Shown here: positions 46,454-59,023 of the stretch, one piece after another
How positions within the stretch are numbered: position 1 is the stretch's first letter
How the letters are laid out: every line of letters starts with the position of its first letter
NCBI GenBank assembly: GCA_029224185.1
Contig: CM055195.1
Location: 22,856,024-22,920,023, forward strand
DNA from: Karalla daura
Lineage: Eukaryota > Chordata > Actinopteri > Chaetodontiformes > Leiognathidae
Length of the DNA stretch: 64,000 nucleotides
Reading direction: 5' to 3'
The notes under the pieces: generated by a model
What the model was told of the DNA's origin: nothing
The model's database searches: none
Seen by the model: the letters and a program-made list of their open reading frames with translations, nothing else
Position numbers and translations under genes: made by a program

Positions 46454-49243
46454 CACAACCCAACGTCCCAGAGACTTCAAATCTCGATCCGTCTGACATA
46501 ATGCGGCCCTTCTGAACGCGCCGGAGCGTGTCTGGGCATGTCTGGCCATGTCGGGGCTGTGTGTCTAACTGTGTGTCTGGGTGTGTTTCTGGACATGTCA
46601 GAGCCTGTCTGGACATGTCAATGTATGGGGTCGAAAAAAAATAAATGTCTCTCGAAAGTAGGTACCAATCAACTCCAAACGGTCTGAAACGCGCTCCTAA
46701 ATAGGTCCTGGAAGGACGATTTTGACAAGAGCACTTAGTCAAATTTTCACTCGTCGGCCGACCAATGCATTCTTATGGGGACACGTGAACGGCTTATCAC
46801 TCCAGGACCCAACGTCCCAGGGACTTCAAATCTCGATCCGTCTGACATAATGCGGCCCTTCTGAACACGCCAGAGCATGTCTGGGCATGTCTGGCCATGT
46901 CGGGGCTGTGTGTCTAACTGTGTGTCTGGGTGTGTTTCTGGACACGTCAGAGCCTGTCTGGACATGTCAATGTATGGGGTCGAAAAAAAATAAATGTCTC
47001 TCGAAAGTAGGTACCAATCAACTCCAAATGGTCCGAAACGCGCTCCTAAATAGGTCCTGGAAGGACGATTTTGAGACGAGCACTTAGTCAAATTTTCACT
47101 CGTCGGCCGACCAACGCATTCTTATGGGGACACTTTAACGGCTTATCACTCCACAACCCAACGTCCCAGAGACTTCAAATCTCGATCCGTCTGACATAAT
47201 GCGGCCCTTCTGAACGCGCCGGAGCGTGTCTGGGCATGTCTGGCCATGTCGGGGCTGTGTGTCTAACTGTGTGTCTGGGTGTGTTTCTGGACACGTCAGA
47301 GCCTGTCTGGACATGTCAATGTATGGGGTCGAAAAAAAATAAATGTCTCTCGAAAGTAGGTACCAATCAACTCCAAACGGTCTGAAACGCGCTCCTAAAT
47401 AGGTCCTGGAAGGACGATTTTGACAAGAGCACTTAGTCAAATTTTCACTCGTCGGCCGACCAATGCATTCTTATAGGGACACGTGAACGGCTTATCACTC
47501 CACAACCCAACGTCCCAGAGACTTCAAATCTCGATCCGTCTGACATAATGCGGCCCTTCTGAACGCGCCGGGGCGTGTCTGGGCATGTCTGGCCATGTCG
47601 GGGCTGTGTGTCTAACTGTGTGTCTGGGTGTGTTTCTGGACACGTCAGAGCCTGTCTGGACATGTCAATGTATGGGGTCGAAAAAAAAAAATGTCTCTCG
47701 AAAGTAGGTACCAATCAACTCCAAATGGTCCGAAACGCGCTCCTAAATAGGTCCTGGAAGGACGATTTTGACAAGAGCACTTAGTCAAATTTTCACTCGT
47801 CGGCCGACCAACGCATTCTCATGGGGACACTTTAACGGCTTATCACTCCACAACCCAACGTCCCAGAGACTTCAAATCTCGATCCGTCTGACATAATGCG
47901 GCCCTTCTGAACGCGCCGGAGCGTGTCTGGGCATGTCTGGCCATGTCGGGGCTGTGTGTCTAACTGTGTGTCTGGGTGTGTTTCTGGACACGTCAGAGCC
48001 TGTCTGGACATGTCAATGTATGGGATCGAAAAAAAAAAAAAATGTCTCTCGAAAGTAGGTACCAATCAACTCCAAATGGTCCGAAACGCGCTCCTAAATA
48101 GGTCCTGGAAGGACGATTTTGAGACGAGCACTTAGTCAAATTTTCACTCGTCGGCCGACCAACGCATTCTCATGGGGACACTTTAACGGCTTATCACTCC
48201 ACAACCCAACGTCCCAGAGACTTCAAATCTCGATCCGTCTGACATAATGCGGCCCTTCTGAACGCGCCGGAGCGTGTCTGGGCATGTCTGGCCATGTCGG
48301 GGCTGTGTGTCTAACTGTGTGTCTGGGTGTGTTTCTGGACATGTCAGAGCCTGTCTGGACATGTCAATGTATGGGATCGAAAAAAATAAATGTCTCTCGA
48401 AAGTAGGTACCAATCAACTCCAAATGGTCCGAAACGCGCTCCTAAATAGGTCCTGGAAGGACGATTTTGAGACGAGCACTTAGTCAAATTTTCACTCGTC
48501 GGCCGACCAACGCATTCTTATGGGGACACTTTAACGGCTTATCACTCCACAACCCAACGTCCCAGAGACTTCAAATCTCGATCCGTCTGACATAATGCGG
48601 CCCTTCTGAACGCGCCGGAGCGTGTCTGGGCATGTCTGGCCATGTCGGGGCTGTGTGTCTAACTGTGTGTCTGGGTGTGTTTCTGGACACGTCAGAGCCT
48701 GTCTGGACATGTCAATGTATGGGGTCGAAAAAAAAAAATGTCTCTCGAAAGTAGGTACCAATCAACTCCAAATGGTCCGAAACGCGCTCCTAAATAGGTC
48801 CTGGAAGGACGATTTTGACAAGAGCACTTAGTCAAATTTTCACTCGTCGGCCGACCAACGCATTCTCATGGGGACACTTTAACGGCTTATCACTCCACAA
48901 CCCAACGTCCCAGAGACTTCAAATCTCGATCCGTCTGACATAATGCGGCCCTTCTGAACGCGCCGGAGCGTGTCTGGGCATGTCTGGCCATGTCGGGGCT
49001 GTGTGTCTAACTGTGTGTCTGGGTGTGTTTCTGGACATGTCAGAGCCTGTCTGGACATGTCAATGTATGGGATCGAAAAAAATAAATGTCTCTCGAAAGT
49101 AGGTACCAATCAACTCCAAATGGTCCGAAACGCGCTCCTAAATAGGTCCTGGAAGGACGATTTTGAGACGAGCACTTAGTCAAATTTTCACTCGTCGGCC
49201 GACCAACGCATTCTTATGGGGACACTTTAACGGCTTATCACTC
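46454..49243. repeat. 8-monomer block A8-Bc-A8-Q-A14-A7-A11-A7
   Basis: Starts are 46454, 46803, 47152, 47501, 47849, 48200, 48548 and 48896. The first five match 19207-20952 (offset 27247). m140 (48548) is an A-class copy with an A11 tract and 'ggggtcg', like Q, but lacking the Q-specific 'ccggggcgtg'. It may be a Q corrected at that site, or a precursor of Q. It is flanked by two A7 copies, consistent with a local 2-monomer duplication. Confidence 0.88.
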
Positions 49244-52036
49244 CACAACCCAACGTCCCAGAGACTTCAAATCTCGATCCGTCTGACATAATGCGGCCCT
49301 TCTGAACGCGCCGGAGCGTGTCTGGGCATGTCTGGCCATGTCGGGGCTGTGTGTCTAACTGTGTGTCTGGGTGTGTTTCTGGACACGTCAGAGCCTGTCT
49401 GGACATGTCAATGTATGGGATCGAAAAAAAAAAAAATGTCTCTCGAAAGTAGGTACCAATCAACTCCAAACGGTCTGAAACGCGCTCCTAAATAGGTCCT
49501 GGAAGGACGATTTTGACAAGAGCACTTAGTCAAATTTTCACTCGTCGGCCGACCAATGCATTCTTATGGGGACACGTGAACGGCTTATCACTCCAGGACC
49601 CAACGTCCCAGGGACTTCAAATCTCGATCCGTCTGACATAATGCGGCCCTTCTGAACACGCCAGAGCATGTCTGGGCATGTCTGGCCATGTCGGGGCTGT
49701 GTGTCTAACTGTGTGTCTGGGTGTGTTTCTGGACATGTCAGAGCCTGTCTGGACATGTCAATGTATGGGGTCGAAAAAAAATAAATGTCTCTCGAAAGTA
49801 GGTACCAATCAACTCCAAACGGTCTGAAACGCGCTCCTAAATAGGTCCTGGAAGGACGATTTTGACAAGAGCACTTAGTCAAATTTTCACTCGTCGGCCG
49901 ACCAATGCATTCTTATGGGGACACGTGAACGGCTTATCACTCCAGGACCCAACGTCCCAGGGACTTCAAATCTCGATCCGTCTGACATAATGCGGCCCTT
50001 CTGAACACGCCAGAGCATGTCTGGGCATGTCTGGCCATGTCGGGGCTGTGTGTCTAACTGTGTGTCTGGGTGTGTTTCTGGACATGTCAGAGCCTGTCTG
50101 GACATGTCAATGTATGGGGTCGAAAAAAAAAAAATGTCTCTCGAAAGTAGGTACCAATCAACTCCAAACGGTCTGAAACGCGCTCCTAAATAGGTCTTGG
50201 AAGGACGATTTTGAGACGAGCACTTAGTCAAATTTTCACTCGTCGGCCGACCAACGCATTCTCATGGGGACACTTTAACGGCTTATCACTCCAGGACCCA
50301 ACGTCCCAGGGACTTCAAATCTCGATCCGTCTGACATAATGCGGCCCTTCTGAACGCGCCGGAGCGTGTCTGGGCATGTCTGGCCATGTCGGGGCTGTGT
50401 GTCTAACTGTGTGTCTGGGTGTGTTTCTGGACATGTCAGAGCCTGTCTGGACATGTCAATGTATGGGGTCGAAAAAAAATAAATGTCTCTCGAAAGTAGG
50501 TACCAATCAACTCCTAACGGTCTGAAACGCGCTCCTAAATAGGTCCTGGAAGGACGATTTTGACAAGAGCACTTAGTCAAATTTTCACTCGTCGGCCGAC
50601 CAATGCATTCTTATGGGGACACGTGAACGGCTTATCACTCCAGGACCCAACGTCCCAGGGACTTCAAATCTCGATCCGTCTGACATAATGCGGCCCTTCT
50701 GAACACGCCAGAGCATGTCTGGGCATGTCTGGCCATGTCGGGGCTGTGTGTCTAACTGTGTGTCTGGGTGTGTTTCTGGACACGTCAGAGCCTGTCTGGA
50801 CATGTCAATGTATGGGGTCGAAAAAAAATAAATGTCTCTCGAAAGTAGGTACCAATCAACTCCAAACGGTCTGAAACGCGCTCCTAAATAGGTCCTGGAA
50901 GGACGATTTTGACAAGAGCACTTAGTCAAATTTTCACTCGTCGGCCGACCAATGCATTCTTATGGGGACACGTGAACGGCTTATCACTCCAGGACCCAAC
51001 GTCCCAGGGACTTCAAATCTCGATCCGTCTGACATAATGCGGCCCTTCTGAACACGCCAGAGCATGTCTGGGCATGTCTGGCCATGTCGGGGCTGTGTGT
51101 CTAACTGTGTGTCTGGGTGTGTTTCTGGACACGTCAGAGCCTGTCTGGACATGTCAATGTATGGGGTCGAAAAAAAATAAATGTCTCTCGAAAGTAGGTA
51201 CCAATCAACTCCAAACGGTCTGAAACGCGCTCCTAAATAGGTCCTGGAAGGACGATTTTGACAAGAGCACTTAGTCAAATTTTCACTCGTCGGCCGACCA
51301 ATGCATTCTTATGGGGACACGTGAACGGCTTATCACTCCAGGACCCAACGTCCCAGGGACTTCAAATCTCGATCCGTCTGACATAATGCGGCCCTTCTGA
51401 ACACGCCAGAGCATGTCTGGGCATGTCTGGCCATGTCGGGGCTGTGTGTCTAACTGTGTGTCTGGGTGTGTTTCTGGACATGTCAGAGCCTGTCTGGACA
51501 TGTCAATGTATGGGGTCGAAAAAAAAAAAATGTCTCTCGAAAGTAGGTACCAATCAACTCCAAATGGTCCGAAACGCGCTCCTAAATAGGTCCTGGAAGG
51601 ACGATTTTGACAAGAGCACTTAGTCAAATTTTCACTCGTCGGCCGACTAATGCATTCTTATGGGGACACTTTAACGGCTTATCACTCCAGGACCCAACGT
51701 CCCAGGGACTTCAAATCTCGATCCGACTGACATAATGCGGCCCTTCTGAACACGCCAGAGCATGTCTGGGCATGTCTGGCCATGTCGGGGCTGTGTGTCT
51801 AACTGTGTGTCTGGGTGTGTTTCTGGACATGTCAGAGCCTGTCTGGACATGTCAATGTATGGGGTCGAAAAAAAATAAATGTCTCTCGAAAGTAGGTACC
51901 AATCAACTCCAAACGGTCTGAAACGCGCTCCTAAATAGGTCCTGGAAGGACGATTTTGAGACGAGCACTTAGTCAAATTTTCACTCGTCGGCCGACCAAC
52001 GCATTCTTATGGGGACACTTTAACGGCTTATCACTC
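49244..52036. repeat. 8-monomer block A13-B-B-P-Bc-Bc-S-like-V
   Basis: Starts are 49244, 49594, 49943, 50292, 50641, 50990, 51339 and 51688. The first five match 62164-63909 at offset 12920. m144 (49943) differs from its counterpart by an A12 run in place of A8TA3 and a C to T at 50197. m148 is S-like but has 'ctcgatccg'. It also ends 'gactaatgc' with an 'actttaac' tail directly before a G-headed V, a combination seen only here. Confidence 0.88.
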
Positions 52037-55000
52037 CACAACCCAACGTCCCAGAGACTTCAAATCTCGATCCGTCTGACATAATGCGGCCCTTCTGAAC
52101 GCGCCGGAGCGTGTCTGGGCATGTCTGGCCATGTCGGGGCTGTGTGTCTAACTGTGTGTCTGGGTGTGTTTCTGGACACGTCAGAGCCTGTCTGGACATG
52201 TCAATGTATGGGGTCGAAAAAAAATAAATGTCTCTCGAAAGTAGGTACCAATCAACTCCAAACGGTCTGAAACGCGCTCCTAAATAGGTCCTGGAAGGAC
52301 GATTTTGACAAGAGCACTTAGTCAAATTTTCACTCGTCGGCCGACCAATGCATTCTTATAGGGACACGTGAACGGCTTATCACTCCACAACCCAACGTCC
52401 CAGAGACTTCAAATCTCGATCCGTCTGACATAATGCGGCCCTTCTGAACGCGCCGGAGCGTGTCTGGGCATGTCTGGCCATGTCGGGGCTGTGTGTCTAA
52501 CTGTGTGTCTGGGTGTGTTTCTGGACACGTCAGAGCCTGTCTGGACATGTCAATGTATGGGATCGAAAAAAAAAAAAAATGTCTCTCGAAAGTAGGTACC
52601 AATCAACTCCAAATGGTCCGAAACGCGCTCCTAAATAGGTCCTGGAAGGACGATTTTGAGACGAGCACTTAGTCAAATTTTCACTCGTCGGCCGACCAAC
52701 GCATTCTCATGGGGACACTTTAACGGCTTATCACTCCACAACCCAACGTCCCAGAGACTTCAAATCTCGATCCGTCTGACATAATGCGGCCCTTCTGAAC
52801 GCGCCGGAGCGTGTCTGGGCATGTCTGGCCATGTCGGGGCTGTGTGTCTAACTGTGTGTCTGGGTGTGTTTCTGGACATGTCAGAGCCTGTCTGGACATG
52901 TCAATGTATGGGATCGAAAAAAATAAATGTCTCTCGAAAGTAGGTACCAATCAACTCCAAATGGTCCGAAACGCGCTCCTAAATAGGTCCTGGAAGGACG
53001 ATTTTGAGACGAGCACTTAGTCAAATTTTCACTCGTCGGCCGACCAACGCATTCTTATGGGGACACTTTAACGGCTTATCACTCCACAACCCAACGTCCC
53101 AGAGACTTCAAATCTCGATCCGTCTGACATAATGCGGCCCTTCTGAACGCGCCGGAGCGTGTCTGGGCATGTCTGGCCATGTCGGGGCTTTGTGTCTAAC
53201 TGTGTGTCTGGGTGTGTTTCTGGACACGTCAGAGCCTGTCTGGACATGTGAATGTATGGGATCGAAAAAAAAATAAATGTCTCTCGAAAGTAGGTACCAA
53301 TCAACTCCAAATGGTCCGAAACGCGCTCCTAAATAGGTCCTGGAAGGACGATTTTGACAAGAGCACTTAGTCAAATTTTCACTCGTCGGCCGACTAATGC
53401 ATTCTTATGGGGACACGTGAACGGCTTATCACTCCAGGACCCAACGTCCCAGGGACTTCAAATCTCGATCCGACTGACATAATGCGGCCCTTCTGAACAC
53501 GCCAGAGCATGTCTGGGCATGTCTGGCCATGTCGGGGCTGTGTGTCTAACTGTGTGTCTGGGTGTGTTTCTGGACATGTCAGAGCCTGTCTGGACATGTC
53601 AATGTATGGGGTCGAAAAAAAATAAATGTCTCTCGAAAGTAGGTACCAATCAACTCCAAACGGTCTGAAACGCGCTCCTAAATAGGTCCTGGAAGGACGA
53701 TTTTGAGACGAGCACTTAGTCAAATTTTCACTCGTCGGCCGACCAACGCATTCTTATGGGGACACTTTAACGGCTTATCACTCCACAACCCAACGTCCCA
53801 GAGACTTCAAATCTCGATCCGTCTGACATAATGCGGCCCTTCTGAACGCGCCGGAGCGTGTCTGGGCATGTCTGGCCATGTCGGGGCTGTGTGTCTAACT
53901 GTGTGTCTGGGTGTGTTTCTGGACACGTCAGAGCCTGTCTGGACATGTCAATGTATGGGATCGAAAAAAAAAAAAAGTCTCTCGAAAGTAGGTACCAATC
54001 AACTCCAAATGGTCCGAAACGCGCTCCTAAATAGGTCCTGGAAGGACGATTTTGAGACGAGCACTTAGTCAAATTTTCACTCGTCGGCCGACCAACGCAT
54101 TCTCATGGGGACACTTTAACGGCTTATCACTCCACAACCCAACGTCCCAGAGACTTCAAATCTCGATCCGTCTGACATAATGCGGCCCTTCTGAACGCGC
54201 CGGAGCGTGTCTGGGCATGTCTGGCCATGTCGGGGCTTTGTGTCTAACTGTGTGTCTGGGTGTGTTTCTGGACACGTCAGAGCCTGTCTGGACATGTGAA
54301 TGTATGGGATCGAAAAAAAAATAAATGTCTCTCGAAAGTAGGTACCAATCAACTCCAAATGGTCCGAAACGCGCTCCTAAATAGGTCCTGGAAGGACGAT
54401 TTTGAGACGAGCACTTAGTCAAATTTTCACTCGTCGGCCGACCAACGCATTCTCATGGGTACACTTTAACGGCTTATCACTCCACAACCCAACGTCCCAG
54501 AGACTTCAAATCTCGATCCGTCTGACATAATGTGGCCCTTCTGAACGCGCCGGAGCGTGTCTGGGCATGTCTGGCCATGTCGGGGCTGTGTGTCTAACTG
54601 TGTGTCTGGGTGTGTTTCTGGACACGTCAGAGCCTGTCTGGACATGTCAATGTATGGGATCGAAAAAAAAAAAAATGTCTCTCGAAAGTAGGTACCAATC
54701 AACTCCAAATGGTCCGAAACGCGCTCCTAAATAGGTCCTGGAAGGACGATTTTGAGACGAGCACTTAGTCAAATTTTCACTCGTCGGCCGACTAATGCAT
54801 TCTCATGGGGACACTTTAACGGCTTATCACTCCACAACCCAACGTCCCAGAGACTTCAAATCTCGATCCGTCTGACATAATGCGGCCCTTCTGAACGCGC
54901 CGGAGCGTGTCTGGGCATGTCTGGCCATGTCGGGGCTGTGTGTCTAACTGTGTGTCTGGGTGTGTTTCTGGACACGTCAGAGCCTGTCTGGACATGTCAA

Positions 55001-58000
55001 TGTATGGGATCGAAAAAAAAAAAAAATGTCTCTCGAAAGTAGGTACCAATCAACTCCAAATGGTCCGAAACGCGCTCCTAAATAGGTCCTGGAAGGACGA
55101 TTTTGAGACGAGCACTTAGTCAAATTTTCACTCGTCGGCCGACCAACGCATTCTCATGGGGACACTTTAACGGCTTATCACTCCACAACCCAACGTCCCA
55201 GAGACTTCAAATCTCGATCCGTCTGACATAATGCGGCCCTTCTGAACGCGCCGGAGCGTGTCTGGGCATGTCTGGCCATGTCGGGGCTGTGTGTCTAACT
55301 GTGTGTCTGGGTGTGTTTCTGGACATGTCAGAGCCTGTCTGGACATGTCAATGTATGGGATCGAAAAAAATAAATGTCTCTCGAAAGTAGGTACCAATCA
55401 ACTCCAAATGGTCCGAAACGCGCTCCTAAATAGGTCCTGGAAGGACGATTTTGAGACGAGCACTTAGTCAAATTTTCACTCGTCGGCCGACCAACGCATT
55501 CTTATGGGGACACTTTAACGGCTTATCACTCCACAACCCAACGTCCCAGAGACTTCAAATCTCGATCCGTCTGACATAATGCGGCCCTTCTGAACGCGCC
55601 GGAGCGTGTCTGGGCATGTCTGGCCATGTCGGGGCTGTGTGTCTAACTGTGTGTCTGGGTGTGTTTCTGGACACGTCAGAGCCTGTCTGGACATGTCAAT
55701 GTATGGGATCGAAAAAAAAAAAATGTCTCTCGAAAGTAGGTACCAATCAACTCCAAACGGTCTGAAACGCGCTCCTAAATAGGTCCTGGAAGGACGATTT
55801 TGACAAGAGCACTTAGTCAAATTTTCACTCGTCGGCCGACCAATGCATTCTTATGGGGACACGTGAACGGCTTATCACTCCAGGACCCAACGTCCCAGGG
55901 ACTTCAAATCTCGATCCGTCTGACATAATGCGGCCCTTCTGAACACGCCAGAGCATGTCTGGGCATGTCTGGCCATGTCGGGGCTGTGTGTCTAACTGTG
56001 TGTCTGGGTGTGTTTCTGGACATGTCAGAGCCTGTCTGGACATGTCAATGTATGGGGTCGAAAAAAAATAAATGTCTCTCGAAAGTAGGTACCAATCAAC
56101 TCCAAACGGTCTGAAACGCGCTCCTAAATAGGTCCTGGAAGGACGATTTTGACAAGAGCACTTAGTCAAATTTTCACTCGTCGGCCGACCAATGCATTCT
56201 TATGGGGACACGTGAACGGCTTATCACTCCAGGACCCAACGTCCCAGGGACTTCAAATCTCGATCCGTCTGACATAATGCGGCCCTTCTGAACACGCCAG
56301 AGCATGTCTGGGCATGTCTGGCCATGTCGGGGCTGTGTGTCTAACTGTGTGTCTGGGTGTGTTTCTGGACATGTCAGAGCCTGTCTGGACATGTCAATGT
56401 ATGGGGTCGAAAAAAAATAAATGTCTCTCGAAAGTAGGTACCAATCAACTCCAAACGGTCTGAAACGCGCTCCTAAATAGGTCCTGGAAGGACGATTTTG
56501 ACAAGAGCACTTAGTCAAATTTTCACTCGTCGGCCGACCAATGCATTCTTATAGGGACACGTGAACGGCTTATCACTCCACAACCCAACGTCCCAGAGAC
56601 TTCAAATCTCGATCCGTCTGACATAATGCGGCCCTTCTGAACGCGCCGGGGCGTGTCTGGGCATGTCTGGCCATGTCGGGGCTGTGTGTCTAACTGTGTG
56701 TCTGGGTGTGTTTCTGGACACGTCAGAGCCTGTCTGGACATGTCAATGTATGGGGTCGAAAAAAAAAAATGTCTCTCGAAAGTAGGTACCAATCAACTCC
56801 AAATGGTCCGAAACGCGCTCCTAAATAGGTCCTGGAAGGACGATTTTGACAAGAGCACTTAGTCAAATTTTCACTCGTCGGCCGACCAACGCATTCTCAT
56901 GGGGACACTTTAACGGCTTATCACTCCACAACCCAACGTCCCAGAGACTTCAAATCTCGATCCGTCTGACATAATGCGGCCCTTCTGAACGCGCCGGAGC
57001 GTGTCTGGGCATGTCTGGCCATGTCGGGGCTGTGTGTCTAACTGTGTGTCTGGGTGTGTTTCTGGACACGTCAGAGCCTGTCTGGACATGTCAATGTATG
57101 GGATCGAAAAAAAAAAAAAATGTCTCTCGAAAGTAGGTACCAATCAACTCCAAATGGTCCGAAACGCGCTCCTAAATAGGTCCTGGAAGGACGATTTTGA
57201 GACGAGCACTTAGTCAAATTTTCACTCGTCGGCCGACCAACGCATTCTCATGGGGACACTTTAACGGCTTATCACTCCACAACCCAACGTCCCAGAGACT
57301 TCAAATCTCGATCCGTCTGACATAATGCGGCCCTTCTGAACGCGCCGGAGCGTGTCTGGGCATGTCTGGCCATGTCGGGGCTGTGTGTCTAACTGTGTGT
57401 CTGGGTGTGTTTCTGGACATGTCAGAGCCTGTCTGGACATGTCAATGTATGGGATCGAAAAAAATAAATGTCTCTCGAAAGTAGGTACCAATCAACTCCA
57501 AATGGTCCGAAACGCGCTCCTAAATAGGTCCTGGAAGGACGATTTTGAGACGAGCACTTAGTCAAATTTTCACTCGTCGGCCGACCAACGCATTCTTATG
57601 GGGACACTTTAACGGCTTATCACTCCACAACCCAACGTCCCAGAGACTTCAAATCTCGATCCGTCTGACATAATGCGGCCCTTCTGAACGCGCCGGAGCG
57701 TGTCTGGGCATGTCTGGCCATGTCGGGGCTGTGTGTCTAACTGTGTGTCTGGGTGTGTTTCTGGACACGTCAGAGCCTGTCTGGACATGTCAATGTATGG
57801 GATCGAAAAAAAAAAAAATGTCTCTCGAAAGTAGGTACCAATCAACTCCAAACGGTCTGAAACGCGCTCCTAAATAGGTCCTGGAAGGACGATTTTGACA
57901 AGAGCACTTAGTCAAATTTTCACTCGTCGGCCGACCAATGCATTCTTATGGGGACACGTGAACGGCTTATCACTCCAGGACCCAACGTCCCAGGGACTTC

Positions 58001-58673
58001 AAATCTCGATCCGTCTGACATAATGCGGCTCTTCTGAACACGCCAGAGCATGTCTGGGCATGTCTGGCCATGTCGGGGCTGTGTGTCTAACTGTGTGTCT
58101 GGGTGTGTTTCTGGACATGTCAGAGCCTGTCTGGACATGTCAATGTATGGGGTCGAAAAAAAATAAATGTCTCTCGAAAGTAGGTACCAATCAACTCCAA
58201 ACGGTCTGAAACGCGCTCCTAAATAGGTCCTGGAAGGACGATTTTGACAAGAGCACTTAGTCAAATTTTCACTCGTCGGCCGACCAATGCATTCTTATGG
58301 GGACACGTGAACGGCTTATCACTCCAGGACCCAACGTCCCAGGGACTTCAAATCTCGATCCGTCTGACATAATGCGGCCCTTCTGAACACGCCAGAGCAT
58401 GTCTGGGCATGTCTGGCCATGTCGGGGCTGTGTGTCTAACTGTGTGTCTGGGTGTGTTTCTGGACATGTCAGAGCCTGTCTGGACATGTCAATGTATGGG
58501 GTCGAAAAAAAATAAATGTCTCTCGAAAGTAGGTACCAATCAACTCCAAACGGTCTGAAACGCGCTCCTAAATAGGTCCTGGAAGGACGATTTTGAGACG
58601 AGCACTTAGTCAAATTTTCACTCGTCGGCCGACCAACGCATTCTTATGGGGACACTTTAACGGCTTATCACTC
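52037..58673. repeat. 19-monomer block, right member of the long-range duplication
   Basis: Types are A8-A14-A7-M-V-A13G-M-N-A14-A7-A12-B-B-Q-A14-A7-A13-B-B, with starts at 52037, 52386, 52737, 53085, 53435, 53784, 54133, 54483, 54833, 55184, 55532, 55881, 56230, 56579, 56927, 57278, 57626, 57976 and 58325. Offset to the left member is 20606 bp up to N and 20956 bp afterwards, so one extra monomer (54833 or 55184) was gained. The rare C to T at 58030 matches 37074. Confidence 0.92.
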
Positions 58674-59023
58674 CACAACCCAACGTCCCAGAGACTTCAA
58701 ATCTCGATCCGTCTGACATAATGCGGCCCTTCTGAACGCGCCGGAGCGTGTCTGGGCATGTCTGGCCATGTCGGGGCTGTGTGTCTAACTGTGTGTCTGG
58801 GTGTGTTTCTGGACACGTCAGAGCCTGTCTGGACATGTGAATGTATGGGATCGAAAAAAAAATAAATGTCTCTCGAAAGTAGGTACCAATCAACTCCAAA
58901 TGGTCCGAAACGCGCTCCTAAATAGGTCCTGGAAGGACGATTTTGAGACGAGCACTTAGTCAAATTTTCACTCGTCGGCCGACTAATGCATTCTTATGGG
59001 GACACGTGAACGGCTTATCACTC
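58674..59023. repeat. Junction monomer m169 (A14G left / M right)
   Basis: The left side has 'gctgtgtg' and 'gtctgggtg' as in A14G. The right side has 'atgtgaatg' (G at 58839) and A9TA3 as in M. In the left duplicon, separate A14G (38067) and M (38417) monomers occupy this place. m169 is thus the fusion expected from loss of exactly one monomer, with the exchange between about 58800 and 58838, inside the TG-rich subrepeat domain. Confidence 0.88.
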
